Assembly (NCBI RefSeq): GCF_013178945.1
Contig: NZ_JABFDM010000004.1
Location: forward strand, 310,001 to 374,000
Direction of reading: 5' to 3'
Origin: Bradyrhizobium aeschynomenes
Lineage (GTDB): Bacteria > Pseudomonadota > Alphaproteobacteria > Rhizobiales > Xanthobacteraceae
Length of the DNA: 64,000 bases
Shown: one piece after another, positions 43,785 to 52,266 of the stretch
Layout: the number at the start of each line of letters is the position of its first letter
How positions within the stretch are numbered: position 1 is the stretch's first letter
Notes under the pieces: generated by a model
The model's input: only the letters and a program-made list of their open reading frames with translations
Databases searched by the model: none
What the model was told of the DNA's origin: nothing
Made by a program: the position numbers and the translations under genes

Positions 43785-45026
43785 TCACCCCCGCTGCTTC
43801 GCTGCCGCCTGCTGCAGGTCCGGCGCGTTGACCGCCGGAATCGCCACGCGGCCCGGGCCGGTCTGCGACAGGGCGGCGGCCGCCTTGTCGTTGTCCATGA
43901 TCTTGGCCATCACGGCTTGCCCTGCGCGCTCGAAGATGGCGCGATTCTCGATGACGAATGTCTGCGAGCGGCGCAGGCCGTCGATGTAGCCGTTGATCTC
44001 TGGCACGACGTAGCGCGCGACCATGTCCCAGCTGCGCCGCGTGTTCTCCGGATTGGCCCAGTCGTGCACGAAGCCGATGATGTGGCCGACGCCGCCGGAC
44101 ACCTGCATCAGGTTCTTGATCGTCCTGACGAGATCGTCGGGCGTGCCGATCGTCGATGCCGCGCCTTCGACAAAGGCGGTCTTGTCGACGGCCTCATCGG
44201 GCGAGGAGAACGGCTTCAGGCCCGGCCGCATCAGGGTCCCGACGGTGTACTCGTTGTGCCAGCGCATCAGCCCGGGGCCGGCCTCGCGGCGCGCCTGCTC
44301 GCGCGTCTCGGCGATGTGCCACGACAGAAGCACGCGCCAATTGGCGCGGCTCACCGTGGTGCCGTGTGTCTTCGCCGCGTCTTCGGCGAACTCCCATTGC
44401 TGCGGCAGCGCCATCAGGCCCTGCGTCGACATCGAGCCGAGCGAGATGATGCCGATGCCGTATTTACCTGCGAGCGTCATGCCCGACGGCGAGATCTGCG
44501 ACGCCACGACGAACGGCATCTCCTCCTGCAACGGCAGGATCTGCAGGGCCGCGTCGTTCATCGTGAACCAGTCGCTCTTCGCGGTCACGCGCTCGCCGTT
44601 GAACAGCCGTCGGATGACGCCGATCGCCTCGTCTTGGCGATCGCGCTGCGTCATCGGATCGATGCCGAGCGTGTGGGCATCGGAGGCGAGCGCGCCAGGG
44701 CCCGAACCGAAGATCGCGCGGCCGCCGGTCATGTGATCGAGCTGCACCATCCGCTGCGCGACGTTGAAGGGATGATGATAGGGCAGCGAGATCACGCCGG
44801 TGCCGAGCCGGATGCGCTTGGTGCGCTCGCCGGCGGCGGCGAGAAACATCTCGGGCGAGGCGATCGTCTCCCATCCGCTCGAATGATGCTCGCCGCACCA
44901 GAACTCGTCATAGCCGAGCTCGTCGAGCTGCGACACGAGATCGAGGTCGCGGCGGAATTGCAGCATCGGATGCTCGCCGATCGGATGATGCGGAGCGAGG
45001 AACGCGCCGAATTTGAGCCGCGCCAT
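43785..45026 (-). CDS. LLM-class flavin-dependent oxidoreductase
   Basis: 413 residues with a luciferase-like TIM barrel: KFGAFLAPHHPIGEHP, GYDEFWCGEHHSSGW, RIRLGTGVISLPYHHPF and GRAIFGSGPGALASDAH. The layout matches the limonene-monooxygenase-like group, which uses reduced FMN supplied by a separate reductase. A flavin reductase partner is not in the window. Start ATG 45026. Substrate is unknown. Confidence 0.9.
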   Translation of the reverse strand: MARLKFGAFLAPHHPIGEHPMLQFRRDLDLVSQLDELGYDEFWCGEHHSSGWETIASPEMFLAAAGERTKRIRLGTGVISLPYHHPFNVAQRMVQLDHMTGGRAIFGSGPGALASDAHTLGIDPMTQRDRQDEAIGVIRRLFNGERVTAKSDWFTMNDAALQILPLQEEMPFVVASQISPSGMTLAGKYGIGIISLGSMSTQGLMALPQQWEFAEDAAKTHGTTVSRANWRVLLSWHIAETREQARREAGPGLMRWHNEYTVGTLMRPGLKPFSSPDEAVDKTAFVEGAASTIGTPDDLVRTIKNLMQVSGGVGHIIGFVHDWANPENTRRSWDMVARYVVPEINGYIDGLRRSQTFVIENRAIFERAGQAVMAKIMDNDKAAAALSQTGPGRVAIPAVNAPDLQQAAAKQRG

Positions 45027-45486
45027 GTGTTTTTCTCCCGAATGGAATGTCGTTGTTGCTTGTGAGGCAGGCTAGTCGGCGCATCGTTGGCAGGCAATCA
45101 TCTTGCTGCTCATACGAGAGCCGTGCATGCCTGCCATTTGTTGTTTACTGATCGGCGATCTCTCCGCACACTCCGACGCGAGATTGCGATTCGCGACGGA
45201 CCGACAAGTGATGGCGCTTACTTGTGGCCACCGCTTGAAAGCAGTTGCGGGATCGTCCGCGTTCATCCTGTCCGCGATTTCGGCCGTGCCTGGTTCGCGT
45301 TTCGGTGATTGCAGCGTGAAGCGCCGCGGCGGCGTGGCATTTTGATCGCAGCAAGACCGAAATTCGCAATCAAATTGCTGACGTCCGCGTTCGCGCGGGC
45401 TTTTTCTTTTGCGCTGCAGCAACCATCTGGGTGATGGTGGGTTTGATCCGCGCCGACGTGAAGATGTGACTGCCAAGGAGCTGCCG
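45027..45486. other. Intergenic region with an isolated terminator
   Basis: 460 bases between divergent genes. A plus-strand terminator at 45385-45410 is the one clear feature. Competing short frames upstream of it (for example the one ending at 45345 with GDCSVKRRGGVAF) have weak coding character. No RNA family is recognised. Confidence 0.4.
45385..45410 (+). terminator. Rho-independent terminator with UUCG loop
   Basis: A stem CCGCG/CGCGG with TTCG tetraloop is followed after GC by TTTTTCTTTT. It has the correct polarity only on the plus strand. As no plus-strand gene is recognised upstream, it may end a small RNA or leader transcript, or act as an attenuator for the esterase gene 77 bases further on. 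Confidence 0.75.
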
Positions 45487-46959
45487 TTGTCCCTCGCTGA
45501 AAATGTTGAGTATTTGCGACGGCTGCGCGAGCTGAATGGCATCACCGGATTCGGCGATCTTCATCGCCAGCTGCGGCCCGCGCCGGAATGCCCGCTGGTC
45601 GAGGTCGAGGGCTTCGGCAGCAATCCCGGCAAGCTGAAGATGTTCGCCTATGTGCCGGCGCAGCGGCAACCGCTGTTGCCGCTCGTCGTCGTGCTGCATG
45701 GCTGCGGGCAGGGTGCGGCCGAGTATGATCTCGGTGCCGGCTGGTCGACGCTCGCCAAGCATTTCGGCTTTGCGCTGTTGTTTCCGGAGCAGCAGCGCAT
45801 CAACAATCCGCAGCGCTGCTTCAACTGGTTTCAATCCGAGGATATCACGCGTGGCCAAGGCGAGGTCGCCTCGATCCGCGAGATGATCGCGCGCATGGTC
45901 GCCGATTGCGCCATCGACGAGCGGCGCATCTTCGTCACGGGCCTCTCGGCGGGCGGCGCGATGACCATGGCGATGCTGTCGGCGCATCCGGAGCTGTTCG
46001 CCGCCGGCGCCGTCATCGCCGGGCTGCCGTTCGGCGCCGCGCGCAACATGCGCGATGCGATCCTGCAGATGCGGATGCCGCCGGCGCGGCCCGCCGGCGA
46101 GCTCGGCGATCTCGTCCGCCGTGCCTCTCAGCATCGCGGCAGATGGCCGAAGCTCTCGGTGTGGCACGGCACCGCCGACTACACCGTGCATCCGGACAAT
46201 GCCGGCGAGATCGTCAAGCAATGGCTCGACCTGCATCATCTGCCGCTGGCGCCGATGGCCGCGGGAGAGGTCAACGGTTATCCGCATGAGCAATGGTGGA
46301 ATGCCGACGGTGAGACGGTCGTCGAATCCTTCACGATCACCAACATGGCGCATGGCACACCGATCGGCGTCGCCGCCAACGACAAGCGCTATGGCAAAGC
46401 GGGGCCGTTCCTGCTCGAGGCCGGCATCTCCTCGTCCTATCTGATCGCAAAGTTCTTCGGCGTCACCGACTGGATTCGTCAGCCGAAGCCGGCGGTGACC
46501 TCGCCGAGCACGAAGCTCATTCCAGAGGTGTCGCCGATCTCGGCGCTGCCGACCTTGACGAAGATGCTGCGCCGTCCGGAGGTGTCGCCGGCCGTCGTCG
46601 AGCCGGCCGAGGCCAAGGCCCCAGCGGCCAAGGCATCGCCGTCTCGCGCCCCGGTGCGAGCCAAGCGGACGCGGCCAGCTGTCGCCGGAGCCGCAAGGCC
46701 GAAACCCGAGCCGCAGGCCGCGGCGCCGATGGTCCCGGTGGTCAAGGCCGCGACGCCGGCGGAGGCGCCGGTCGAGGTGAAGCCCTCCGTGGCGAAGCCG
46801 GTCGTGGGGAAGGCCGTCGACATGACGCCGGCGGATGCTTGGCCTCCGTCCGATCCGAAGCCGGACGCTGTCGTCCCGCCACCCCAGCCGAAGCGCCGAC
46901 GGGTCATCGACGTCGCCGCCGTGATCGACCGCGCGCTGCAGGCCGCCGGACTGAAGTAG
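45487..46959 (+). CDS. PHB depolymerase-like esterase with Ala/Pro-rich tail
   Basis: 490 residues from TTG 45487 (LSLAENVEYLRRLRELNG), with AAGGAG seven bases upstream; this start fits better than the ATG at 45409, before which and after which coding character is poor. The alpha/beta hydrolase domain has PLVVVLHGCGQGAAEYDLG (about 65-85), nucleophile motif GLSAGG, an Asp in the WHGTADYTVHP segment and a His in TNMAHGTP. These match the PHB depolymerase/esterase family (PhaZ-like, intracellular). The last 130 residues are Ala/Pro/Lys-rich, low complexity, perhaps for binding granules or a phasin. Signal peptide is absent. Confidence 0.85.
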   Translation: MSLAENVEYLRRLRELNGITGFGDLHRQLRPAPECPLVEVEGFGSNPGKLKMFAYVPAQRQPLLPLVVVLHGCGQGAAEYDLGAGWSTLAKHFGFALLFPEQQRINNPQRCFNWFQSEDITRGQGEVASIREMIARMVADCAIDERRIFVTGLSAGGAMTMAMLSAHPELFAAGAVIAGLPFGAARNMRDAILQMRMPPARPAGELGDLVRRASQHRGRWPKLSVWHGTADYTVHPDNAGEIVKQWLDLHHLPLAPMAAGEVNGYPHEQWWNADGETVVESFTITNMAHGTPIGVAANDKRYGKAGPFLLEAGISSSYLIAKFFGVTDWIRQPKPAVTSPSTKLIPEVSPISALPTLTKMLRRPEVSPAVVEPAEAKAPAAKASPSRAPVRAKRTRPAVAGAARPKPEPQAAAPMVPVVKAATPAEAPVEVKPSVAKPVVGKAVDMTPADAWPPSDPKPDAVVPPPQPKRRRVIDVAAVIDRALQAAGLK

Positions 46960-46973
46960 CGCGGAGTCGCGCC

Positions 46974-49076
46974 TCAGCCTGTCGCCTCGCCGGCCAGGCC
47001 CACCGCCCACAGCGCAAAGGCGTAGACGATCGCGATTTCGTCGAGCCGGTTGAAGCGCCCGGAGGCGCCGCCGTGACCCGCGCCCATGTTGGTGCGCAGC
47101 ATCACCGGACCGCCTGACGTCATCGTCGCGCGCAGCCGCGCGATCCATTTCGCCGGCTCCCAATAGGTGACGCGCGGGTCGGTGAGGCCGGCCATCGCGA
47201 GGATCGCAGGATAGGGCTTGGCGGCGACGTTGTCGTAGGGCGAGTAGGACAGGATGGTGCGGAAGTCTTTCTCGCTCTCGATCGGGTTGCCCCATTCGGG
47301 CCATTCCGGCGGCGTCAGCGGCAGGGTGTCGTCGAGCATCGTATTCAGCACGTCGACGAACGGCACCTCGGCGACGATGCCGGCGAACAGCTCGCCCGAG
47401 CGGTTGGCCACCGCGCCCATCAGCATGCCCCCGGCGCTGCCGCCATGGCCGACGATGCGCTTGGCGCTGGTGTAGTTCGCCGCGATCAGCGCGCGGGCGC
47501 TTGCCGCGAAATCGTCGAAGCTGTTGGTCTTCTTCTCGCGCTTGCCGTCCAGGTACCAGCCCCAGCCCTTGTCGGTGCCGCCGCGGATATGCGCGATGGC
47601 ATAGACAAAGCCGCGATCGACCAGCGACAGCCGGTTGGCGCTGAACGATGCCGGCATCGCATGGCCGTATGAGCCGTAGCCATAGAGCAGCAGCGGCGCG
47701 GAGCCGTCGGCCTTGAAGTCACGCCGGTGCAGCAGCGATACCGGCACCTCGGCGCCGTCATCCGCTTTCGCCATGATGCGCGTGGTGACGTAGTCGGCCG
47801 GATTATGACCTGACGGAATCTCCTGGCGCTTGCGCAAGGTTTTCGCGCGCGTCACCATGTCATAGTCATAGACCTCGGACGGTGTCGTCATCGACGAATA
47901 GGCAAAGCGCAGATTGGTCGTGTCGAATTCATACGACCCCATCGCATCGAGCGAATAGGCGCCCTCGTCGAAGGCAATCGCATGCTCCTGGCCCGATGTG
48001 AGATCGCGGATCACGATCGACGGCAGTGCGTTGGCGCGCTCCAGCCGCACCAGATGGCCGGCATAGAGGTCGTGGTCGAGCACATAGATGCCGGCGCGAT
48101 GCGGGATGAGATCGCGCCAGTTGGCGCGCTCAGGCGAGGCGAGGGGTGCCGTGACGATCTTGAAGTCGATGGCGCCATCGACATTGGTGAGGATGTAGAG
48201 CTCGTCGCCGCGATCGGCGATCGAATATTGCACGCCGGTCTCGCGCGTCGCGACCAGGCGCGGCGGTGCCTCGGGCGCATCGAGATCGATCAGCCGCTGC
48301 TCGGAGGTCTCGTGATCGCCGCCGGCGATGACGCAGAACCGGCCGGAGGTCGATTCGTGCACATGCGTGAACCAGCCGGTGTCCTTTTCCTCATACACCA
48401 GCACGTCATCGGCCTGCTTGGTGCCGAGCCTGTGGCGCCACACCTGCATCGGGCGGTGATTGTCGTCGAGCTTGACGTAGAAGAAGCTCTTGCAGTCGCG
48501 CGACCACACCACGCCGCCGTCGGTCTCCTCGACGAGGTCGGCGAGGTCATTGCCGCCATCCCAGTCGCGGACGCGGATGGTGAAATATTCCGAGCCCTTG
48601 GTGTCGGCGCTCCACGCCACGAGCTTGTGGTCGTGCGAATGCCGGCTGCCGCCGAACTTGAAGTAGTCGTGGCCGCGCGCCAGCGCATCGCCGTCGAGCC
48701 CGATCGTCTCGGCGCCGCCGTGGCGCGGCGTCCGGCAGAACAGCTCGTGCTGGCCACCTTCGCGGTATTTGCGGAAGTAGGCATAGGGGCCGTCAGGCGA
48801 CGGCACAGAGGAATCATCCTCCTTGATGCGGCCGCGCATCTCCGCGACGATTTTCTTCTGCAGCGGCGCAGTATGGCCGAGCACGTCCTCGGCATAGGCG
48901 TTCTCCGCCTCCAGATAGGCGCGGATATCCGCATCCAGCAGCGACGGATCGTGTAGCACCTCCTGCCAGCGCGCATCCTTCAGCCAGGCATAATCGTCCT
49001 GCACGGTGATGCCGTGACGGGTGAAGGTGTGAGGGCGGCGTGGCGCCGCCGGCGCCTTGGTGCTGCGATCGGTCAT
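46974..49076 (-). CDS. ptrB: Oligopeptidase B (S9 family prolyl oligopeptidase)
   Basis: 700 residues from ATG 49076 (AAAGGA upstream). Seven-bladed propeller in the first 400 residues; the catalytic domain follows, with LLLYGYGSYGHAMPASFS, GHGGSAGGMLMGAVANRS (nucleophile Ser in GGSAGG), the Asp in GLTDPRV, and His in MGAGHGGASGR. This is a cytoplasmic Ser peptidase that cleaves short peptides after basic residues. Lies convergent with the esterase gene and 8 bases after the aminotransferase stop. Confidence 0.93.
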   Translation of the reverse strand: MTDRSTKAPAAPRRPHTFTRHGITVQDDYAWLKDARWQEVLHDPSLLDADIRAYLEAENAYAEDVLGHTAPLQKKIVAEMRGRIKEDDSSVPSPDGPYAYFRKYREGGQHELFCRTPRHGGAETIGLDGDALARGHDYFKFGGSRHSHDHKLVAWSADTKGSEYFTIRVRDWDGGNDLADLVEETDGGVVWSRDCKSFFYVKLDDNHRPMQVWRHRLGTKQADDVLVYEEKDTGWFTHVHESTSGRFCVIAGGDHETSEQRLIDLDAPEAPPRLVATRETGVQYSIADRGDELYILTNVDGAIDFKIVTAPLASPERANWRDLIPHRAGIYVLDHDLYAGHLVRLERANALPSIVIRDLTSGQEHAIAFDEGAYSLDAMGSYEFDTTNLRFAYSSMTTPSEVYDYDMVTRAKTLRKRQEIPSGHNPADYVTTRIMAKADDGAEVPVSLLHRRDFKADGSAPLLLYGYGSYGHAMPASFSANRLSLVDRGFVYAIAHIRGGTDKGWGWYLDGKREKKTNSFDDFAASARALIAANYTSAKRIVGHGGSAGGMLMGAVANRSGELFAGIVAEVPFVDVLNTMLDDTLPLTPPEWPEWGNPIESEKDFRTILSYSPYDNVAAKPYPAILAMAGLTDPRVTYWEPAKWIARLRATMTSGGPVMLRTNMGAGHGGASGRFNRLDEIAIVYAFALWAVGLAGEATG

Positions 49077-49084
49077 ATCGTCCT

Positions 49085-50272
49085 TTACGGGGTCACGCTC
49101 TCGCCGAGCCATTGGATCGCGGCATCGAGGCCGCCGCGGCCGTGCGGAATCTTCAACGCCACCAGCGCCATTTCGATCACGCCGAGCGTGCCCAGCACCA
49201 TCGGGGCGTTGACATGCCCCATATGGGCGATGCGGAACGCCTTGCCGCTGAGATCGCCGATGCCGGTGCCGAGCACGACGCCGCACTGCTCCTTGCAGTA
49301 ATTCTGCAGCACGGCCGGATCATAGCCGCCGCCGATCAGCACGGTGGTCACGGTGTTGGAGCGCTCCGTGGGCTCTTCGATGTTGAGGCCGATCACCTGG
49401 CCCTCGCTCCATTTCGCCACCGCGCGGCGCACGGCCTCGCCGAGCAGCTGGTGGCGGCGGAACGCGTGCGGCAGCCCTTCGGCGAACAGCATGTCCATCG
49501 CCTGGCGTAGCGCGAACAGCAGATGCACCGGCGCGGTGCCGCCATATTTGCGGTAGTGCTCGGTACCCTCGCGCTCGCTCCAGTCCCAATACGGCGTGCG
49601 CATGTCGGCGCGCTTGTGCGCCTCGAGCGCGCGCGCATTGGCGGCGACGAAGCCGAGGCCGGGCGGCGTCATCAGGCCCTTCTGCGAGCCGGACATCGCG
49701 ACGTCGATGCCCCAGGCGTCCATTTCGAACGGCATGCAGCCGAGCGAAGCGACCGTGTCGACCATGTAGAGCGCCGGATGGCCCGACGCCTTGACGGCGC
49801 GGCCGATCGCCTCGACGTCGTTGACGACGCCCGAGGCCGTGTCGATCTGCGCCACCACGATCGCCTTGATGGTGTGCTCCTTGTCGGCGCGCAGCCGCGC
49901 CTCGACCTCGGCCGGACGTACCGCGCGGCGCCAGTCGCCGCGGAGCACCTCGACCTCGGCGCCCATCGCTTTCGCCGCATGGCCCCAGCCAATCGCGAAG
50001 CGGCCGCTTTCGAGCACCAGCACCTTGTCGCCGCGCGCCAGCACGTTGGAGAGCACGGCCTCCCAGGCGCCGTGGCCGTTGGCGATGTAGATGTAGGTCT
50101 TGCCCTTGGTGGCGAAGAGACGGCCGAGATCGGACATGATGCCGTCGGTCAGTTCCACCATCTGCTTGGAGTAGATGTCGAGCGCCGGGCGGTGCATCGC
50201 CTGCAGCACCTCGTCGGGCATCGTGGTAGGTCCCGGGATGGCCAGAAACTCCCGGCCCGCGCGAACGGTCAT
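49085..50272 (-). CDS. Class V aminotransferase (serine-glyoxylate/alanine-glyoxylate type)
   Basis: 395 residues from ATG 50272. PGPTTMPDEVLQAMHRP at the start, the nucleotide of the pyridoxal site GSQKGLMTPPGL with the Schiff-base Lys, and the RTPYWDW and RIAHMGH segments identify the fold type I serine-glyoxylate aminotransferase family. It would convert serine and glyoxylate to hydroxypyruvate and glycine, part of one-carbon metabolism, though alanine or purine-linked substrates are possible. Forms an operon-like pair with ptrB. Confidence 0.9.
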   Translation of the reverse strand: MTVRAGREFLAIPGPTTMPDEVLQAMHRPALDIYSKQMVELTDGIMSDLGRLFATKGKTYIYIANGHGAWEAVLSNVLARGDKVLVLESGRFAIGWGHAAKAMGAEVEVLRGDWRRAVRPAEVEARLRADKEHTIKAIVVAQIDTASGVVNDVEAIGRAVKASGHPALYMVDTVASLGCMPFEMDAWGIDVAMSGSQKGLMTPPGLGFVAANARALEAHKRADMRTPYWDWSEREGTEHYRKYGGTAPVHLLFALRQAMDMLFAEGLPHAFRRHQLLGEAVRRAVAKWSEGQVIGLNIEEPTERSNTVTTVLIGGGYDPAVLQNYCKEQCGVVLGTGIGDLSGKAFRIAHMGHVNAPMVLGTLGVIEMALVALKIPHGRGGLDAAIQWLGESVTP

Positions 50273-50428
50273 TGCAATTGTCCTTGGCGATGTGGTCTTG
50301 CGATTGGTGTTGGGGTGATGGCGGGCCCTCGCACGCGATCGGGCCGGGGCCTTTTTTACGCGGCGCTGCCGCATAAGAAAAGCCGGAGAAGCCGGGGGGC
50401 TGGCATGCCCCGGCCGGCGTGTCCCGTC

Positions 50429-51151
50429 CTAGCGCCGGGTCTCGCGGCAGCCGGCGGCCTCGGCGTCCTCGACCGAGCAGAACCAGCGTGTGCCCTTGGC
50501 GACCCGCATCTTGATCTGGGCGTACCAGCGGCTCTGCGGCGTGTGATAGATGCACTCGCCGGCGCCGTTCACATTGCCCTTGATGGTGCAGTCCGGGGAC
50601 GGCGCCACCGGGCCCGAGGCCGAGGCGAGCAGGATGGCGCGCGCACCCTCGGGCGGCTTGGTGGCGCCGAGAATGGCGGTCTTCTTGTTGCGCACCCGCC
50701 AGTCCCACGGGGCGATGAACGCGCCCTGCCACATGCCGGCCTTGGCGGCACGCGCCTCGGCCTCGTCGGGCTCGTAGTCGCGCGACAGGGTGCGATAGGC
50801 CAGCGCCCAGCCGCTGCGCACCAGCCATTTCTGGATGTCCTCGCCGTCGACGTTGCAGCGCGCCACCTGGCGGCCGCGGCGGTCGATCGAACGCGGATGA
50901 CAAGTCCAGCTCCTGCCGTCGGCATGCTTGATCAGCTCGTCGCGCGCCGCCACGCCACAGGTCCAGCGCTCGCCGTTCTTGTTGAGGCACAACTGGTCGA
51001 CCGACGGCGCGTCGATGCCGCCGAGCCGGACCCGCGTCGTGCCGATCACGACAGTATCGGCCTCGCGGATCTTGGCGGTGCCGGTGATGTCGGCGGCGGA
51101 GGCAAGGGTGGGCAGCAGCAGCAGCGCGAGCAGGGCGGATTTCATCGGCAT
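50429..51151 (-). CDS. Secreted thermonuclease-like (SNase) protein
   Basis: About 240 residues from ATG 51151 or 51145 (MPMKSALLALLLLPTLASAA), with a clean signal peptide. The SNase-like core has VRLGGIDAPSVDQLCLNKNGE, RRGRQVARCNVDGEDI and W-x-L-AYRTLSRDYEPDEAEAR, the thermonuclease order. The loop residues RxxGIDAP and the Arg/Glu pair are present, so it could be an active Ca-dependent nuclease in the periplasm. Six Cys, several in pairs, suggest disulfides. A C-terminal extension (about 165-240) with a Cys-rich tail is unusual for the short family. Confidence 0.85.
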   Translation of the reverse strand: MPMKSALLALLLLPTLASAADITGTAKIREADTVVIGTTRVRLGGIDAPSVDQLCLNKNGERWTCGVAARDELIKHADGRSWTCHPRSIDRRGRQVARCNVDGEDIQKWLVRSGWALAYRTLSRDYEPDEAEARAAKAGMWQGAFIAPWDWRVRNKKTAILGATKPPEGARAILLASASGPVAPSPDCTIKGNVNGAGECIYHTPQSRWYAQIKMRVAKGTRWFCSVEDAEAAGCRETRR

Positions 51152-51352
51152 GAACGGGTGCGGGTCGTCCTTGAGATGGGCAACGCCACCGATTGTGCGG
51201 CGGATCGTCCCGGGCTTCCAGCGCCGTGATGGCCTGAGCCGCTCAACTTCGCGCGATGAGGAGGGCAACAGCGCCTATTGGAGTCGAGCTTTCGCGGTGG
51301 GATTGGTGCGCCCTCCCCCCATTATCCGGGACTTGACTTGCGGGGAGTGGCG

Positions 51353-52222
51353 CTACTGTTGCGCGCGCTGCTTCCAATCTGGGCCGCAGTCCTCGTCGGC
51401 GCAGTTGTGGCGTTCACAAAAAGCCCCTTTTACGCGGATTGGCTGGCCGATTGGGAAGTTTGTGAAATCAATTGGGGGCACCAGTGCAGTAAAACAGTAT
51501 TCCGTAAGATGCGGAGCTCCGAAAATATCTTGGTATTTGATGACCCCTATCCCGCCGACATGAGTTTGGCGCTTTTGAAGCGGCGTCAGATTCGTAGGCC
51601 CCAATATTAAAAGCCCAGTAGCAGTTTCAGATTTGGGGCCTATCAACCCGGTACCGAAGGGCAATTTGTAGGGATCTCTGCTTTCAAAAGTTTCGGCCGA
51701 TACTGGTGCCGGACCCCAAACGAAATCGAACGAAGACCGCATATGTCTTGTCGGTGTGTTTCCGACGTTCTCAAGGACCGTGCTGATGACCCAGCGCGGG
51801 CTCTCGTTAGGATCATCAACCTTGGCGCCATAAGTGACGAATTGCATGCTATTGGCAAAGACAAAGGCGCTGGTCTGGGCACTATATCCCTCTCTGTTGA
51901 GCCGGTTGCTTTCGATCATCGCACCCCATTGGAAATAGGCGACTCCAACACCCACCGTAGCAGCGATGCCGCCAATAGCCGCGACGAAGGAAAACGCTCC
52001 GACCGCGTAATCAAGCCAATGTTTCTTGCCGCTCTCGGGCTTGCCTGCTTCTCGCTCGGCTTCTGGATGATGTATTGGCGTGCGCGATGGAGTAGCCTGC
52101 GATGCTGGTTGTACGGCGCCGCTCTCTGTATTTTTGGATACGCCCCCCGCGTTATTGGAGGCATTTGGTTGCTGATTGCTTTTCATTCTCCGACGTTGTC
52201 TCTTGCCCGTGCGCTTATTCAT
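51353..52222 (-). CDS. Hypothetical membrane protein
   Basis: About 289 residues from ATG 52222 (GGAGG upstream). A basic, low-complexity N-terminus (rich in Asn, Ser, Pro, Glu) precedes one membrane segment (DYAVGAFSFVAAIGGIAATV then GVGVAYF, about residues 70-97), followed by a soluble domain with WVISTVLENVGNTPTRHM and paired Cys near the end (HNCADEDCG). The VENVGNTPT-type segment resembles bacterial immunoglobulin-like or interaction domains seen beside TM helices, but I name no family. AT-richer than neighbours, perhaps recently acquired. Confidence 0.75.
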   Translation of the reverse strand: MNKRTGKRQRRRMKSNQQPNASNNAGGVSKNTESGAVQPASQATPSRTPIHHPEAEREAGKPESGKKHWLDYAVGAFSFVAAIGGIAATVGVGVAYFQWGAMIESNRLNREGYSAQTSAFVFANSMQFVTYGAKVDDPNESPRWVISTVLENVGNTPTRHMRSSFDFVWGPAPVSAETFESRDPYKLPFGTGLIGPKSETATGLLILGPTNLTPLQKRQTHVGGIGVIKYQDIFGAPHLTEYCFTALVPPIDFTNFPIGQPIRVKGAFCERHNCADEDCGPDWKQRAQQ

Positions 52223-52266
52223 TCTGAGAGCGCCTCCGTTTCCTTCGGTCCTGCTTGCGGGCGCAA

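Noticed and set aside
45087..45345. Short plus-strand frames before the terminator at 45385
   Set aside because: Weak composition and no ribosome-binding sequence; kept only as possible transcript region.
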